DNA of 50,851 bases from an uncultured Lachnospiraceae bacterium (GCA_946040795.1 CAMGCK010000005.1:1-50851), one strand, 5' to 3'; positions 1 through 8,644 are shown, numbered from the stretch's first letter. Numbers and translations are program-made. Notes: generated from the sequence alone by a model not told the origin.

Positions 1-111
1 CCTTTGGAAGCTGCCGATATTAATGGGGATGGAAAGGCTGATATTGTTGATATTGCGTTCATTGGTTCATACATTACGGGAAGAATCAGCAGTGTACCTC
101 AAAGAAAGTGA
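1..111 (+). CDS. C-terminal dockerin tail of a secreted protein (5' part outside window)
   Basis: Only the last 36 codons and a TGA stop are present, so the function of the whole protein cannot be read. The visible part is a second dockerin type I repeat: a calcium-loop pattern D-x-N-x-D-G-x-x-D followed by an Ile-rich helix ending in ITGRI. It is almost identical in protein sequence to the end of the dockerin protein ending at 3422, while the codons differ at many third positions. That points to paralogues held by protein-level selection rather than a recent DNA duplication. Dockerins bind cohesins on scaffoldins or cell-surface proteins in cellulosome-type systems. No cohesin is seen in this window. 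Confidence 0.8.
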   Translation, partial: PLEAADINGDGKADIVDIAFIGSYITGRISSVPQRK

Positions 112-125
112 GATGTGAATAATAG

Positions 126-1649
126 ATGAAAAAAACTAAATGGATCAGTATAATTGCGATTTGCATGGTAATGTTGCTTGTGTTGCCGAATGATGCTCAT
201 GCATTCAATGCGAGTTGTAATGTGAGTGCCAATACTTCAAGATGTAATCCGGGAGATGTTGTTACTGTAACTGCAAATTTCTGGGCTGATGATACATATG
301 CCTTAGAATGGTGGATATCTTGCTCAAATGGTCAGCAGTACCACGATTATCAACCAACATGTAATGGAACTGTTTCAGTTACAAAACAGTTTAATGCTAA
401 TGTTGAAGGCAACAACACAGTAACTGTTACTTCTAGAGTTGTTTCTTATAATGTTGATGTAAATACAATGCAGACAACTGAAAAAAACCCGTCTGCATCA
501 TGTGGATTTTATGTTGTGACTGCTGCCGATATAGCTGCGGCTGAAGAAAGCAGACGCCAACAGGAATCCATCAATGCATCCATTGCAGCGTCTCAGGCAG
601 TAGAACAGTCCATTGCCGCTTCAAAGTATGCAGAAAGCTCCAAAGCGCAGCAGGAAATCGATGATTCCATCGCCGCAGAACAGGCCAGCATTCAGGAATC
701 AGAAGCTGCAATCGAAGAATCTATTAATGCCAGCATTGCAGAAAGTGCGTCCATAGAGGAATCCATTATTCAGGAGTCCTTATCCATTGAAGAAAGCATT
801 GAGCAGTCCTCACTTGCAGTTGCGGAATCCATTTCCGAATCGGAGTCTGAAGTTGAACGTACAAAGGCTGTTCAGATTGGCAGTATTTCGTACGTTCCCT
901 TTAAGAACGGCAGAAATAAATTTATGTTTGCTGCAGAAGATACGGAACTTGGCGTGCCGGAAGGGTTTGAAAAGACGGATCTCATGGTGAATACCCAGTA
1001 CGTATGGGCTTATCGTGATGCTGATATGGAAGCGCACACTTACCTGGTATATGGCCGGTTTGAGAAGGACGATGAGTCTCAGTATTATTTCTATGATGAA
1101 ACGAATGGCACATTCTTCCAGTATGGAAAACTTCATGCGGAAGAAGCGGATCTTCCTATTCTGACGACTCCTGTAGAAGCGATGCAGGTTGAAAAGAAGA
1201 GTGGTATCAGTGGTGGAATTTTAGCGCTTCTTTGCGCTGTTTCGCTTCTTGCCGGTGCCGGTATCGCGGTTCTTGTTATGATGTACCTTAAAAATCGTTC
1301 GCTGAATTCAGGAATGATCGCTGTTGCTGCAGACGATGATGAGGACTTTGTTCAGGATGAATACAGTGATGAAATTACAGAATCCGGAGAAGAATACGAA
1401 TTTGAAAATAAAGCAGTCGGACTTGAGGCGGACGATGTGGTCATAAACTTTGAAACGGCTCAAGGTGAAGCTGTAGTCACTACTGTTCAGGAAGCTGAAC
1501 GTGAGTCAGAAGTTATGGTTGAAGCCGGTTCAGCAGTTGAAAAGGAGAGTGTGAAGACTGTTGAAGCTCCTGAAGCTGCTGAAGTTGTTGAGGGCTTTGA
1601 AGAAGAAGAACTGGAAGTCCTTGAAGAACTGACCATCGACAATAAATAA
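126..1649 (+). CDS. Secreted bitopic membrane protein with Ser/Glu-rich stalk and acidic cytoplasmic tail
   Basis: No family was recognised. The 507-residue product has a signal peptide (about residues 1-26). An extracellular beta-rich domain with five cysteines (31, 40, 66, 79, 126) follows. A low-complexity stalk at about 134-245 is built of repeating E/A/Q-S-I-x-x-S units. A folded Tyr-rich domain (about 247-355) precedes one membrane segment (about 361-388), followed by about 120 residues very rich in Glu, Asp and Val. There is no LPxTG signal, so it is held by its own membrane helix. It lies 14 nt after one dockerin gene and 18 nt before another, probably in the same transcript. Inference: a surface-anchored accessory protein of the dockerin cluster, possibly substrate-binding or a signal transmitter through the acidic tail. 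Confidence 0.8.
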   Translation: MKKTKWISIIAICMVMLLVLPNDAHAFNASCNVSANTSRCNPGDVVTVTANFWADDTYALEWWISCSNGQQYHDYQPTCNGTVSVTKQFNANVEGNNTVTVTSRVVSYNVDVNTMQTTEKNPSASCGFYVVTAADIAAAEESRRQQESINASIAASQAVEQSIAASKYAESSKAQQEIDDSIAAEQASIQESEAAIEESINASIAESASIEESIIQESLSIEESIEQSSLAVAESISESESEVERTKAVQIGSISYVPFKNGRNKFMFAAEDTELGVPEGFEKTDLMVNTQYVWAYRDADMEAHTYLVYGRFEKDDESQYYFYDETNGTFFQYGKLHAEEADLPILTTPVEAMQVEKKSGISGGILALLCAVSLLAGAGIAVLVMMYLKNRSLNSGMIAVAADDDEDFVQDEYSDEITESGEEYEFENKAVGLEADDVVINFETAQGEAVVTTVQEAERESEVMVEAGSAVEKESVKTVEAPEAAEVVEGFEEEELEVLEELTIDNK

Positions 1650-1667
1650 TTTTGAGAGGGAGATTAC

Positions 1668-3422
1668 TTGAAGAACAAACATCATTTTCTGAAAATCATA
1701 TCAGCATTGATCAGTTTGATTCTGGTGTTTTCCTTATTGAATCAAAATGCATATGCATCCAAGAAAGGCTTGCAGGGAATTGAATCTGCAGGCCTTTCCA
1801 CGAAGCATTCATTATGCAATCTGATCCTGACGGAATATATCAATACATCCGGCGGAGTTGGATATGAGACGCTTGGAAGTTTTACATCCGGCGGTACTAC
1901 AAGAAACTACTATCTCAATGTTCTTGGCCTGTCTGAATATGGACAGATGATTAAAAACAGCAGAAAAAACAGTGAACTGCAAACAGTCTCAGTGATTCTT
2001 CTTGCACGAAAGATGACTGGAATTACAGATACATCGAGCAGTAATTCACCTTATTACGCATTCAATACATGGACAGATGAAGGCGTGAGGCTGAATACAA
2101 AGCTGATGAATCTGACAGCGCAGGTTCTTGGCTCCGCTGCTGATTATTTCATTATGCAGAACGAAGTCAATAATCCGCACAGCTGGATGGAAATGGGCGA
2201 TCGTTCAATTGACGATTATGTAATGTATTATGAAAAAGCTTGCCGTATGCTGGACAGCGGACTTCGTGCAGCCAATTCTACGGCAAAGGTCATGATCTCG
2301 CTGGATTACTTCTGGAATTCCACGGATGGTGGCCGCTATAACGCGAAAGATCTGCTGCTGAAATTTGCAGCTAAAGCAAAAGCAGGTGGAGATTACAACT
2401 GGGGCGTTGCACATCATGCGTATCCATGTCCGTTGACAGACTCTTCTTTTATAGATGATAACAACGAGGGGTTGACCAAGACTGAAAGCACCCGCATTAT
2501 TTCACTGTACAACATTGAAGTTCTGACTTCTTTTATGAAGCGTAATGAAATGCTGTATAATGGTGCAATTCGAGATATCACGATCAGTGAGTCCGGGTTT
2601 AATGCTTACAGTAATGGTAAAATTGATGAAGAGCGTCAGGCTGCCATGTACGCCTATGCATATTACAAAATCGAGTCGCTTCCTGAAATCAAGGCATTTA
2701 TTATACGTGCTTATATTGATCTGGAACCGGAACCGTCCATGGGACTATATTTTGGTATGTATGACAAAAAATGGCATCAGCGAGAAATCCTGGATCTCAT
2801 GAAATACATCGACACGCAGCAGGGAATATTATTGACGAAGAAGTATTTGAAATACTTTAACGTGTCTTCCTGGAATGATCTGATTCCGGGCTTTGACTCG
2901 ATTACATTTGATCAGTCCAAGTTTGCGGTTGGACTTTCCAATGATTACGGAACAAATCTGGGCGCAGGGCAGATCGTCACATGGACGGCAGAAGCAAGCG
3001 GCGGAACGGAACCGTATCAGTATAGATATGTACTAATCGATTCTGCATTTAAAGAGACGGTGATATCGGATTATAGTTCAAATAGTACACTAAAGGTTGG
3101 AATTAATCTTACGGCAGATTCTCATTTTAGAGTGGATGTAAAAGATGCATCAGGAAAAGTAACATCACGAACCGTTTGGATACGTTATGACAAAAATAAC
3201 AATAAGAGAATGTATGGTGATGTGAATAACGATAATAAATGGGATATCACAGATATAGCGATAATCGGTAGTCACATCATGGGGAGAATAGAACTAACAG
3301 GAAATGCGCTTGAAGCTGCGGACATCAATGGTGATTCAAAAGCGGATATTGTAGATATAGCTTTTATTGGATCATATATTACGGGGAGAATAAACACTAT
3401 TCCGCAAAGAAATCCCCAATAA
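1668..3422 (+). CDS. Secreted dockerin protein with DUF5722-like / clan A glycosidase-like catalytic domain
   Basis: The 584-residue product starts at TTG 1668 behind a GAGAGGGAG ribosome site. A signal peptide covers about residues 1-30. The catalytic region (about 45-390) reads like a TIM-barrel glycosidase of the DUF5722 type. A QNEVNN motif puts a candidate acid/base at Glu166, and an ISESGF motif puts a candidate nucleophile at Glu308, a spacing usual for clan A retaining enzymes. An Ig-like or Y_Y_Y-type beta domain lies at about 415-512. Residues 516-575 are two type I dockerin repeats, each with D-x-N-x-D-x-x-x-D ligands. Family name and polysaccharide substrate are inferred. The product is probably a secreted polysaccharide-active enzyme docked to a cohesin-bearing scaffold encoded elsewhere. 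Confidence 0.72.
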   Translation: MKNKHHFLKIISALISLILVFSLLNQNAYASKKGLQGIESAGLSTKHSLCNLILTEYINTSGGVGYETLGSFTSGGTTRNYYLNVLGLSEYGQMIKNSRKNSELQTVSVILLARKMTGITDTSSSNSPYYAFNTWTDEGVRLNTKLMNLTAQVLGSAADYFIMQNEVNNPHSWMEMGDRSIDDYVMYYEKACRMLDSGLRAANSTAKVMISLDYFWNSTDGGRYNAKDLLLKFAAKAKAGGDYNWGVAHHAYPCPLTDSSFIDDNNEGLTKTESTRIISLYNIEVLTSFMKRNEMLYNGAIRDITISESGFNAYSNGKIDEERQAAMYAYAYYKIESLPEIKAFIIRAYIDLEPEPSMGLYFGMYDKKWHQREILDLMKYIDTQQGILLTKKYLKYFNVSSWNDLIPGFDSITFDQSKFAVGLSNDYGTNLGAGQIVTWTAEASGGTEPYQYRYVLIDSAFKETVISDYSSNSTLKVGINLTADSHFRVDVKDASGKVTSRTVWIRYDKNNNKRMYGDVNNDNKWDITDIAIIGSHIMGRIELTGNALEAADINGDSKADIVDIAFIGSYITGRINTIPQRNPQ

Positions 3423-3466
3423 ACTCTTTACAAACTACTTTTCAGTGATATATTAATCGTTTGTAA

Positions 3467-3796
3467 CAAGGTTATATCGATATTTGCGCAACAGATACCC
3501 CTGTTTTTAAGATGAATTTGCTGAAAGAGGAAATTTACAGTACGGATAATACTCTTCGGACAGGTATGGTGCTTGAAGGAAACGCACATATGCGCGTTGA
3601 CGTAAAAGATGCCGATGGGAAATTCACCTCAAGGACCGTGTGGATCCGGCACGACAAAGAAAACGATAATGAAAAGTACAGTGATGTCACTGTCGATGAC
3701 ATTGCCTTAAGGACCAGTCAGTTGATTGTCATTATGGCCGATCAGAAGATCTTTGGACGGGTCGGGCAGTTCCAGGGAATTGAAAAACAGCCCTGA
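3467..3796 (+). pseudogene. Decayed copy of the Ig/dockerin C-terminus of the preceding gene
   Basis: The open frame after the TAA at 3464-3466 includes a usable ATG at 3512. It matches the Ig-like part of the upstream dockerin protein: both contain an RVDVKDA-GK stretch followed by TSRTVWIR-DK. The dockerin part is degraded: the calcium loops are lost, only DVT-DDIA and an I-FGR remnant can be aligned, and there is no signal peptide or catalytic domain. It has no clear ribosome site. I read it as the remnant of a duplicated dockerin gene, deleted at the 5' side. A short expressed 94-residue protein from ATG 3512 is possible but unlikely. Confidence 0.7.
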
Positions 3797-3820
3797 GTTA
3801 ACAATTTTGTAAAAAATCGC

Positions 3821-3849
3821 TTTACAAATGTCTGTCTCGATGTTATCAT
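3821..3849 (+). promoter_or_regulatory. rpsO promoter
   Basis: TTTACA at 3821-3826, a 17-bp spacer and TATCAT at 3844-3849. Transcription would start near 3856, giving a leader of about 83 nt before rpsO. Confidence 0.7.
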
Positions 3850-3859
3850 TATTTAGCGA

Positions 3860-3910
3860 TGCGCCCTGGACTTGGTGTGCCGATTTCTCGACGGCTTGCT
3901 CAGTCCCCGG
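3860..3910 (+). promoter_or_regulatory. Structured leader of rpsO, candidate S15 autoregulatory element
   Basis: The leader between the promoter and the ribosome site folds into nested helices: GGACT (3868-3872) with AGTCC (3902-3906), and inside it GCCG (3879-3882) with CGGC (3892-3895). S15 is known to repress its own mRNA through leader structures in several bacterial lineages, with different folds in each. That this one binds S15 is inference from position and structure. Confidence 0.4.
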
Positions 3911-3938
3911 TAAGAATATTTTTAAGGAGGAAATCACC

Positions 3939-4205
3939 ATGATTTCAAAAGAGAAGAAAGCAGAACTGATCGCAGCATACGGCCTTAAGGAAGGCGATAC
4001 CGGTTCTCCGGAAGTACAGGTTGCCATCCTTACCGAAAGAATCGCAGAGCTTACCGAGCATCTGAAGACCAACAAGAAGGATAACCATTCCCGTCGTGGT
4101 CTGTTCATGATGGTAGGTCAGAGACGTGGTCTTCTTGAGTACCTCAAGAAGAAAGACATCAACCGTTATCGTGCACTGATCGAAAAGTTAGGCTTAAGAA
4201 AGTAA
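3939..4205 (+). CDS. rpsO: 30S ribosomal protein S15
   Basis: The 88-residue product has the usual length and the S15 signature regions: [25 protein letters not shown], and [24 protein letters not shown]. It binds the three-way junction in the central domain of 16S rRNA and organises platform assembly. The start is ATG 3939, preceded by AAGGAGG with good spacing. The frame stays open further upstream, but that part has no ribosome site and does not resemble S15. It has its own promoter at 3821-3849 and is followed after 94 nt by pnp, the classic rpsO-pnp pair that links ribosomal protein and RNA decay genes. Confidence 0.97.
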   Translation: MISKEKKAELIAAYGLKEGDTGSPEVQVAILTERIAELTEHLKTNKKDNHSRRGLFMMVGQRRGLLEYLKKKDINRYRALIEKLGLRK

Positions 4206-4299
4206 TAGCAGCTAATCTGAGGGGCGGCATCAGTCGTCCCTCAAGGTCTGCTAAGGGGAAGAGCCCCGAGAAGTTAGAAGAAAGCGAAAGGAAAACAAA
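4206..4299 (+). promoter_or_regulatory. rpsO-pnp intergenic hairpin region
   Basis: A helix forms between TGAGGG (about 4217) and CCCTCA (about 4238), and a GC-rich segment follows. There is no T-run, so it is not a standard terminator. In E. coli the pnp leader hairpin is cut by RNase III and lets PNPase control its own mRNA. A similar processing role here is inference from position only. Confidence 0.3.
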
Positions 4300-6423
4300 A
4301 TGGCAAAAGAATTTAAGAGTTACTCGATGGAACTTGCCGGCAGAACCCTGACCGTTGATATCGGCCGCGTTGCTGCTCAGGCAAACGGTGCTGCATTCAT
4401 GCATTACGGTGATACCACTGTTCTCTGCACGACTACGGCTTCCAAGGAGCCCAGAGAAGGCATTGACTTCTTCCCGCTGTCCATCGAGTATGAAGAGAAG
4501 ATGTACGCTGTAGGCAAGATCCCGGGTGGTTTCAACAAGCGCGAAGGCAAGGCTTCTGAGCATGCTGTTCTGACGAGCCGTGTTATCGACCGTCCGATGC
4601 GTCCGCTGTTCCCGAAGGATTACAGAAACGATGTTACCATCGACTGCCTGGTCATGTCCGTTGACCCCGACTGCGGTCCGGAAGTAACCGCAATGCTTGG
4701 CGCATCCATCGCAACGTCCATCTCCGATATTCCGTTCGACGGCCCCATCGCAGCGACTCAGGTCGGCATGGTTGACGGCGAGCTTGTATTCAACCCGACA
4801 TCCGCACAGCGTAAGGTTACCGATCTGTCCCTGACCGTTGCGTCTACGCGCGACAAGGTCATCATGATCGAGGCCGGCGCAAATGAAATTCCGGAAGAGA
4901 AGATGATCGAGGCAATCTTTGCAGCACATGCACTGAACCAGCAGATCATCGCATTCATCGATACCATTGTTGCGGAATGCGGCAAGGAAAAGCATGCCTA
5001 TGAGTCTCATGTTATTCCGGCTGATCTCTGGGACGATATGGTCAGCGTATTCCCGGCAGAAGTCATGGAAGAGGCTGTATTTGCTGATGAAAAGCAGATC
5101 CGTGATCAGAACATCTTCGCCATGAAGGAACAGTTAAAGGCTCGTTACGAGGGCGTTCATGATGAATGGATGGGCCTTATCGACGAAGCCCTTTACAACT
5201 ATCAGAAGAAGACCGTACGTAAGATGATCCTGAAGGATCACAAGCGTCCGGATGGCCGTAAGCTGGATCAGATCCGTCCGCTGGCTGCAGAAGTTGACAT
5301 CGTACCGCGCGTGCACGGTTCCGCAATGTTTACCCGTGGACAGACGCAGATCTGCGATGTCTGCACCCTGGCTCCGATCTCCGAATCTCAGAAGATCGAC
5401 GGTCTGGATGAGAACGAGACCACTAAGCGCTACATGCATCATTACAACTTCCCGTCTTATTCAGTCGGTGAAACCAAGGTTTCCCGCGGACCGGGACGTC
5501 GTGAGATCGGTCATGGCGCACTTGCTGAGCGCGCACTGCTCCCGGTACTTCCGTCTGAGGAAGAATTCCCGTATGCGATCCGCTGCGTATCCGAGACCTT
5601 TGAGTCCAACGGTTCCACCTCCATGGCATCCACCTGCGCATCCTGCATGGCACTGATGGCAGCCGGTGTTCCGATCAAGTCCATGGTCGGCGGTATCAGC
5701 TGCGGTCTTGTTACCGGTGAAACCGATGAGGATTATGTACTTCTTACCGATATTCAGGGCTTGGAAGACTTCTTCGGCGATATGGACTTCAAGGTAACCG
5801 GTACTCATAAGGGTATCACTGCAATTCAGATGGACATCAAGATCCACGGTCTGACCCGTCCGATCATTGAAGGCGCCATCGCGCGCTGCCGTGAAGCTCG
5901 TTTCTTCATCATGGACAATGTTATGTCCAAGGCAATTGAAGCTCCGCGTACCGAGCTTTCCAAGTATGCTCCGAAGATCATCACCGTTCAGATTGATCCG
6001 CAGAAGATCGGCGATGTTGTCGGTAAGCAGGGTAAGGTCATCAACCGCATCATCGATGAGACCGGTGTTAAGATCGACATCTCCGAGGATGGCACCGTTG
6101 CAATCTGCGGTACGGATCCGGAAATGATGGAAAAGGCAAAGAAGACCATTGAGGTCATCGTTACCGAGTTCCATGAAGGCCAGCGCCTGTCCGGTACCGT
6201 TGTTTCCATCCGTGAGTTCGGTGCTTTCATCGAGTTTGCTCCGGGTAAGGAAGGCATGGTTCATATCTCCAAGGTCTGCAAGGAGCGCATCAACCGCATT
6301 GAAGACGTTCTGACCCTGGGTGATCACGTCGATGTTGTTTGCCTCGGCAAGGACAAGATGGGCCGTTTCTCCTTCTCCATCAAGGATGCTAACAAGAAGG
6401 CAGAAGAGATCACTGAAGCTTGA
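4300..6423 (+). CDS. pnp: Polyribonucleotide nucleotidyltransferase (PNPase)
   Basis: The 707-residue product has the normal length of bacterial PNPase. It has two RNase PH-like core domains, the first from about residue 5 and the second from about 310, with the conserved FTRGQTQ segment. A KH domain at about 555-615 contains the G-K-Q-G-K-V loop, and a C-terminal S1 domain at about 620-690 contains GAFIEF and EGMVHISK. It degrades RNA 3'-to-5' by phosphorolysis and can add tails, acting in the cytoplasm. ATG 4300 follows a GAAAGGAAAA ribosome site. Codon use is strongly biased as for a highly expressed gene. That bias also creates long open frames on the opposite strand, which I do not annotate. 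A strong terminator follows at 6481-6527. Confidence 0.97.
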   Translation: MAKEFKSYSMELAGRTLTVDIGRVAAQANGAAFMHYGDTTVLCTTTASKEPREGIDFFPLSIEYEEKMYAVGKIPGGFNKREGKASEHAVLTSRVIDRPMRPLFPKDYRNDVTIDCLVMSVDPDCGPEVTAMLGASIATSISDIPFDGPIAATQVGMVDGELVFNPTSAQRKVTDLSLTVASTRDKVIMIEAGANEIPEEKMIEAIFAAHALNQQIIAFIDTIVAECGKEKHAYESHVIPADLWDDMVSVFPAEVMEEAVFADEKQIRDQNIFAMKEQLKARYEGVHDEWMGLIDEALYNYQKKTVRKMILKDHKRPDGRKLDQIRPLAAEVDIVPRVHGSAMFTRGQTQICDVCTLAPISESQKIDGLDENETTKRYMHHYNFPSYSVGETKVSRGPGRREIGHGALAERALLPVLPSEEEFPYAIRCVSETFESNGSTSMASTCASCMALMAAGVPIKSMVGGISCGLVTGETDEDYVLLTDIQGLEDFFGDMDFKVTGTHKGITAIQMDIKIHGLTRPIIEGAIARCREARFFIMDNVMSKAIEAPRTELSKYAPKIITVQIDPQKIGDVVGKQGKVINRIIDETGVKIDISEDGTVAICGTDPEMMEKAKKTIEVIVTEFHEGQRLSGTVVSIREFGAFIEFAPGKEGMVHISKVCKERINRIEDVLTLGDHVDVVCLGKDKMGRFSFSIKDANKKAEEITEA

Positions 6424-6480
6424 TAATAAGGCATTTCGTACATTTTTCAATTTGTGCATGAAATAGTCGAATTATTTAAG

Positions 6481-6527
6481 AAGCCGCTTCTTTTACGTGT
6501 TTTTACGTAAGAGAAGCGGTTTTTTAT
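6481..6527 (+). terminator. Intrinsic terminator of rpsO-pnp
   Basis: A long hairpin with arms CCGCTTCT-TTACG and CGTAA-AGAAGCGG is followed directly by TTTTTTATT. Confidence 0.9.
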
Positions 6528-6561
6528 TGCAGAGAACATCGATAAAAATCTTATGGACGGT

Positions 6562-6589
6562 TTGACTTATTGAACCGGTATGATATAAT
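6562..6589 (+). promoter_or_regulatory. Promoter of the sortase-like gene
   Basis: TTGACT at 6562-6567, a 16-bp spacer and a perfect TATAAT at 6584-6589, lying between the pnp terminator and the sortase-like gene. Confidence 0.75.
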
Positions 6590-6642
6590 TATTCAGTCTG
6601 GCTGTTTATGCGAAACGCCTTGCAATTCAATCGAACAAGAGA

Positions 6643-7908
6643 GTGATCGGTTTGAAAAAAGACTTTTTGAGAAAAAGTATAACAGTATGCATTGTCCTCA
6701 TTGCCATTGCCCTGGCCGGGTTTGCGATTTACGCGGTGCTGCATCCGGAATCTGCGGCTGAAAAGAGACAGGACACGGAGGAATCGCTGGCGGCATCTTA
6801 TTTGGAAGCTGTTCGCTCGGACAATGCGTCTTTGCTGGAAACCTCGGAAGAATATGATGAGACAGTAAGCGATTCGGAGGAAACGGGCGCAGGCAGTGTA
6901 TCTGAAAATACCACAGAAACATTTACGGATGAACACTATTATTCACGCGGAGAACAAACTTACACTCCGGATTATGCAAGCGGAGAACTGTTGGGTGTCC
7001 TTGAAATCGATGCCTGTCAGATCCGACGCGGCGTTTACGGCGGTTCCTGGGAAGATATTCAGCATGACCTGGACATTTGGATGGTGACGGAAGCACGACC
7101 GGACTATGAACTCGGAAAAACCCATTTTGTGATCTACGGACATAATCATCCCACACAGGATCTGTCCTTTAACCGGCTTAAGGAACTGGAGATCGGTGAT
7201 GTTTTCACCTATACCGCGGGAAATACCGTCTGGGTCTATGAGGTGGCAGAATTTATTGCAGACTGGCGGGATGTGATCACGGAAGATATTGTGGATAATT
7301 TTGAACTGCCGGCGGATGACATGTTCATCGTCACCTGCGGGCGCGGGGAATATGCCTGCAAGGATATCGTCTATCGCGGGAAACTGCGCGGGACAGTTGA
7401 TATAACGAAATACTCAGAAGATCCGGAGTATTATAAAAACGACCCTGAAGCTTTTGACAGTACAGAGAATGAAGAGAAGGAAACGGAATCGGCTGAACTT
7501 CCGGGCTCCGTGCTGACGGTTGTGTTAAATGAACAGGGTCAGCTTTGCATCTCATGTAAAGGCACAGACGGTGCTACGGTGTATTCCGACATCGGGATCT
7601 ATGATATGGAAGGCCTTCCGGTTGCTCGAATAGCTTATCCGGAGGAGGATACAGTTGATGTGATGCTGGAGGATGGGGCAACATACATTGCCGGTGTTGT
7701 TCGCATGGAAGATCCTTTTTACGCGCCGCCTGCCGATGTGGCCTTTGAATACCATAAGGGAGCGCTTGTAAATACGGAGATCCATGAAATGGAGACGGAT
7801 GACTCAGGGCTCCCTGTATTTGTAAAGCCGCTGATCTTCCTGCTGGCAGCAGTTATTGCCGGACTTTCCGCTGCGATCCTTTGGCCTCGAAGAACCAAAG
7901 CGGAATAA
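6643..7908 (+). CDS. Sortase-like membrane protein with C-terminal extension and second membrane anchor
   Basis: The 421-residue product has an N-terminal membrane helix (about 13-33), an acidic linker (about 35-105) and a sortase fold (about 112-252). A further beta domain covers about 288-385, and a C-terminal membrane helix about 391-413. Sortases cut a sorting signal with Cys and join the protein to the cell wall or a pilin. His167 (in YGHNHP) and Cys232 (in VTCGRG) are present. The strand that normally starts with the catalytic Arg reads K-D-I-V-Y-R-G-K: by eye the Arg position is Asp241, with Arg at 245 and 249. No LPxTG-type substrate is encoded nearby. Start may be GTG 6643 or TTG 6652; spacing from GAGAG favours 6652. 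Class assignment is uncertain. Confidence 0.8.
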   Translation: MIGLKKDFLRKSITVCIVLIAIALAGFAIYAVLHPESAAEKRQDTEESLAASYLEAVRSDNASLLETSEEYDETVSDSEETGAGSVSENTTETFTDEHYYSRGEQTYTPDYASGELLGVLEIDACQIRRGVYGGSWEDIQHDLDIWMVTEARPDYELGKTHFVIYGHNHPTQDLSFNRLKELEIGDVFTYTAGNTVWVYEVAEFIADWRDVITEDIVDNFELPADDMFIVTCGRGEYACKDIVYRGKLRGTVDITKYSEDPEYYKNDPEAFDSTENEEKETESAELPGSVLTVVLNEQGQLCISCKGTDGATVYSDIGIYDMEGLPVARIAYPEEDTVDVMLEDGATYIAGVVRMEDPFYAPPADVAFEYHKGALVNTEIHEMETDDSGLPVFVKPLIFLLAAVIAGLSAAILWPRRTKAE

Positions 7909-7960
7909 CAGTTGTTCCAAGAGGTGTTTAACACATAAAAACACACATTACAGGAGTTTT

Positions 7961-8644
7961 ATGAGACTGGATAAGTATTTGACCGACCTTGGAAAAGGCA
8001 CGCGGAGCGCTGTAAAAGAGCTCATAAAAAAAGGCCGGGTCAAGGTGGAAGGCGTTGCAAAAGCAAAGCCGGAAACCCCTGTTGATGAGAACAGTATCAT
8101 CACGCTGGATGGCGAACGGCTCGTTTACAGCACATATGAATACTATATTCTGAATAAACCTTCAGGCTATGTGACCGCCCGTACCGATGATAAAAAGAAG
8201 GTCGTCATGGAACTGATTCCGTCCACACGCACGGATCTGTCTCCGGTTGGGCGGCTTGATGAGGATACGGAAGGTGTTCTGCTGATCACGAACGACGGGG
8301 AACTGAACCATCGTCTGGTGTCCCCCAGGCATCACGTGAAAAAGAGATATTTTGCCGAACTGGATGCCGATCTGCCGGATAATGCCGGCGAGATCCTTTC
8401 ACAGCCCATTGAATTCAGTGATTTTACATCACATCCTGCTGAATACGAAAAAATCGACGCGCGTCACGCGTATCTTACCATCACGGAAGGAAAATTCCAT
8501 CAGGTGAAACGGATGTTTCATCACATCGGCTGCGAAGTGATTTATCTTCGCCGCGAAGCGTTCGGGCCGCTGACAGCCGATGGGCTTGCTGTGGGAGACG
8601 TAAGAGCGCTGACAGAAGAGGAAATTGCACAGTTAAAGAGGTGA
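7961..8644 (+). CDS. rsuA: Ribosomal small subunit pseudouridine synthase, RsuA family
   Basis: The 227-residue product has an N-terminal S4 RNA-binding domain (about residues 1-60; begins RLDKYLTDLG). The pseudouridine synthase domain carries the GRLDEDTEG motif, with the catalytic Asp at residue 100. RsuA-type enzymes isomerise U516 of 16S rRNA. The family also includes 23S enzymes, so the exact target is inferred from overall similarity and length. ATG 7961 has a CAGGAG ribosome site. The same frame is open further upstream, overlapping the sortase-like gene, but those residues do not look like an S4 domain. Confidence 0.88.
   Translation: MRLDKYLTDLGKGTRSAVKELIKKGRVKVEGVAKAKPETPVDENSIITLDGERLVYSTYEYYILNKPSGYVTARTDDKKKVVMELIPSTRTDLSPVGRLDEDTEGVLLITNDGELNHRLVSPRHHVKKRYFAELDADLPDNAGEILSQPIEFSDFTSHPAEYEKIDARHAYLTITEGKFHQVKRMFHHIGCEVIYLRREAFGPLTADGLAVGDVRALTEEEIAQLKR

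Noticed and set aside
5461..6459. 332-codon open frame on the minus strand opposite pnp
   Set aside because: It lies fully antisense to a strongly conserved gene, has no ribosome site and no recognisable motif. It is a by-product of the biased codon use of pnp.
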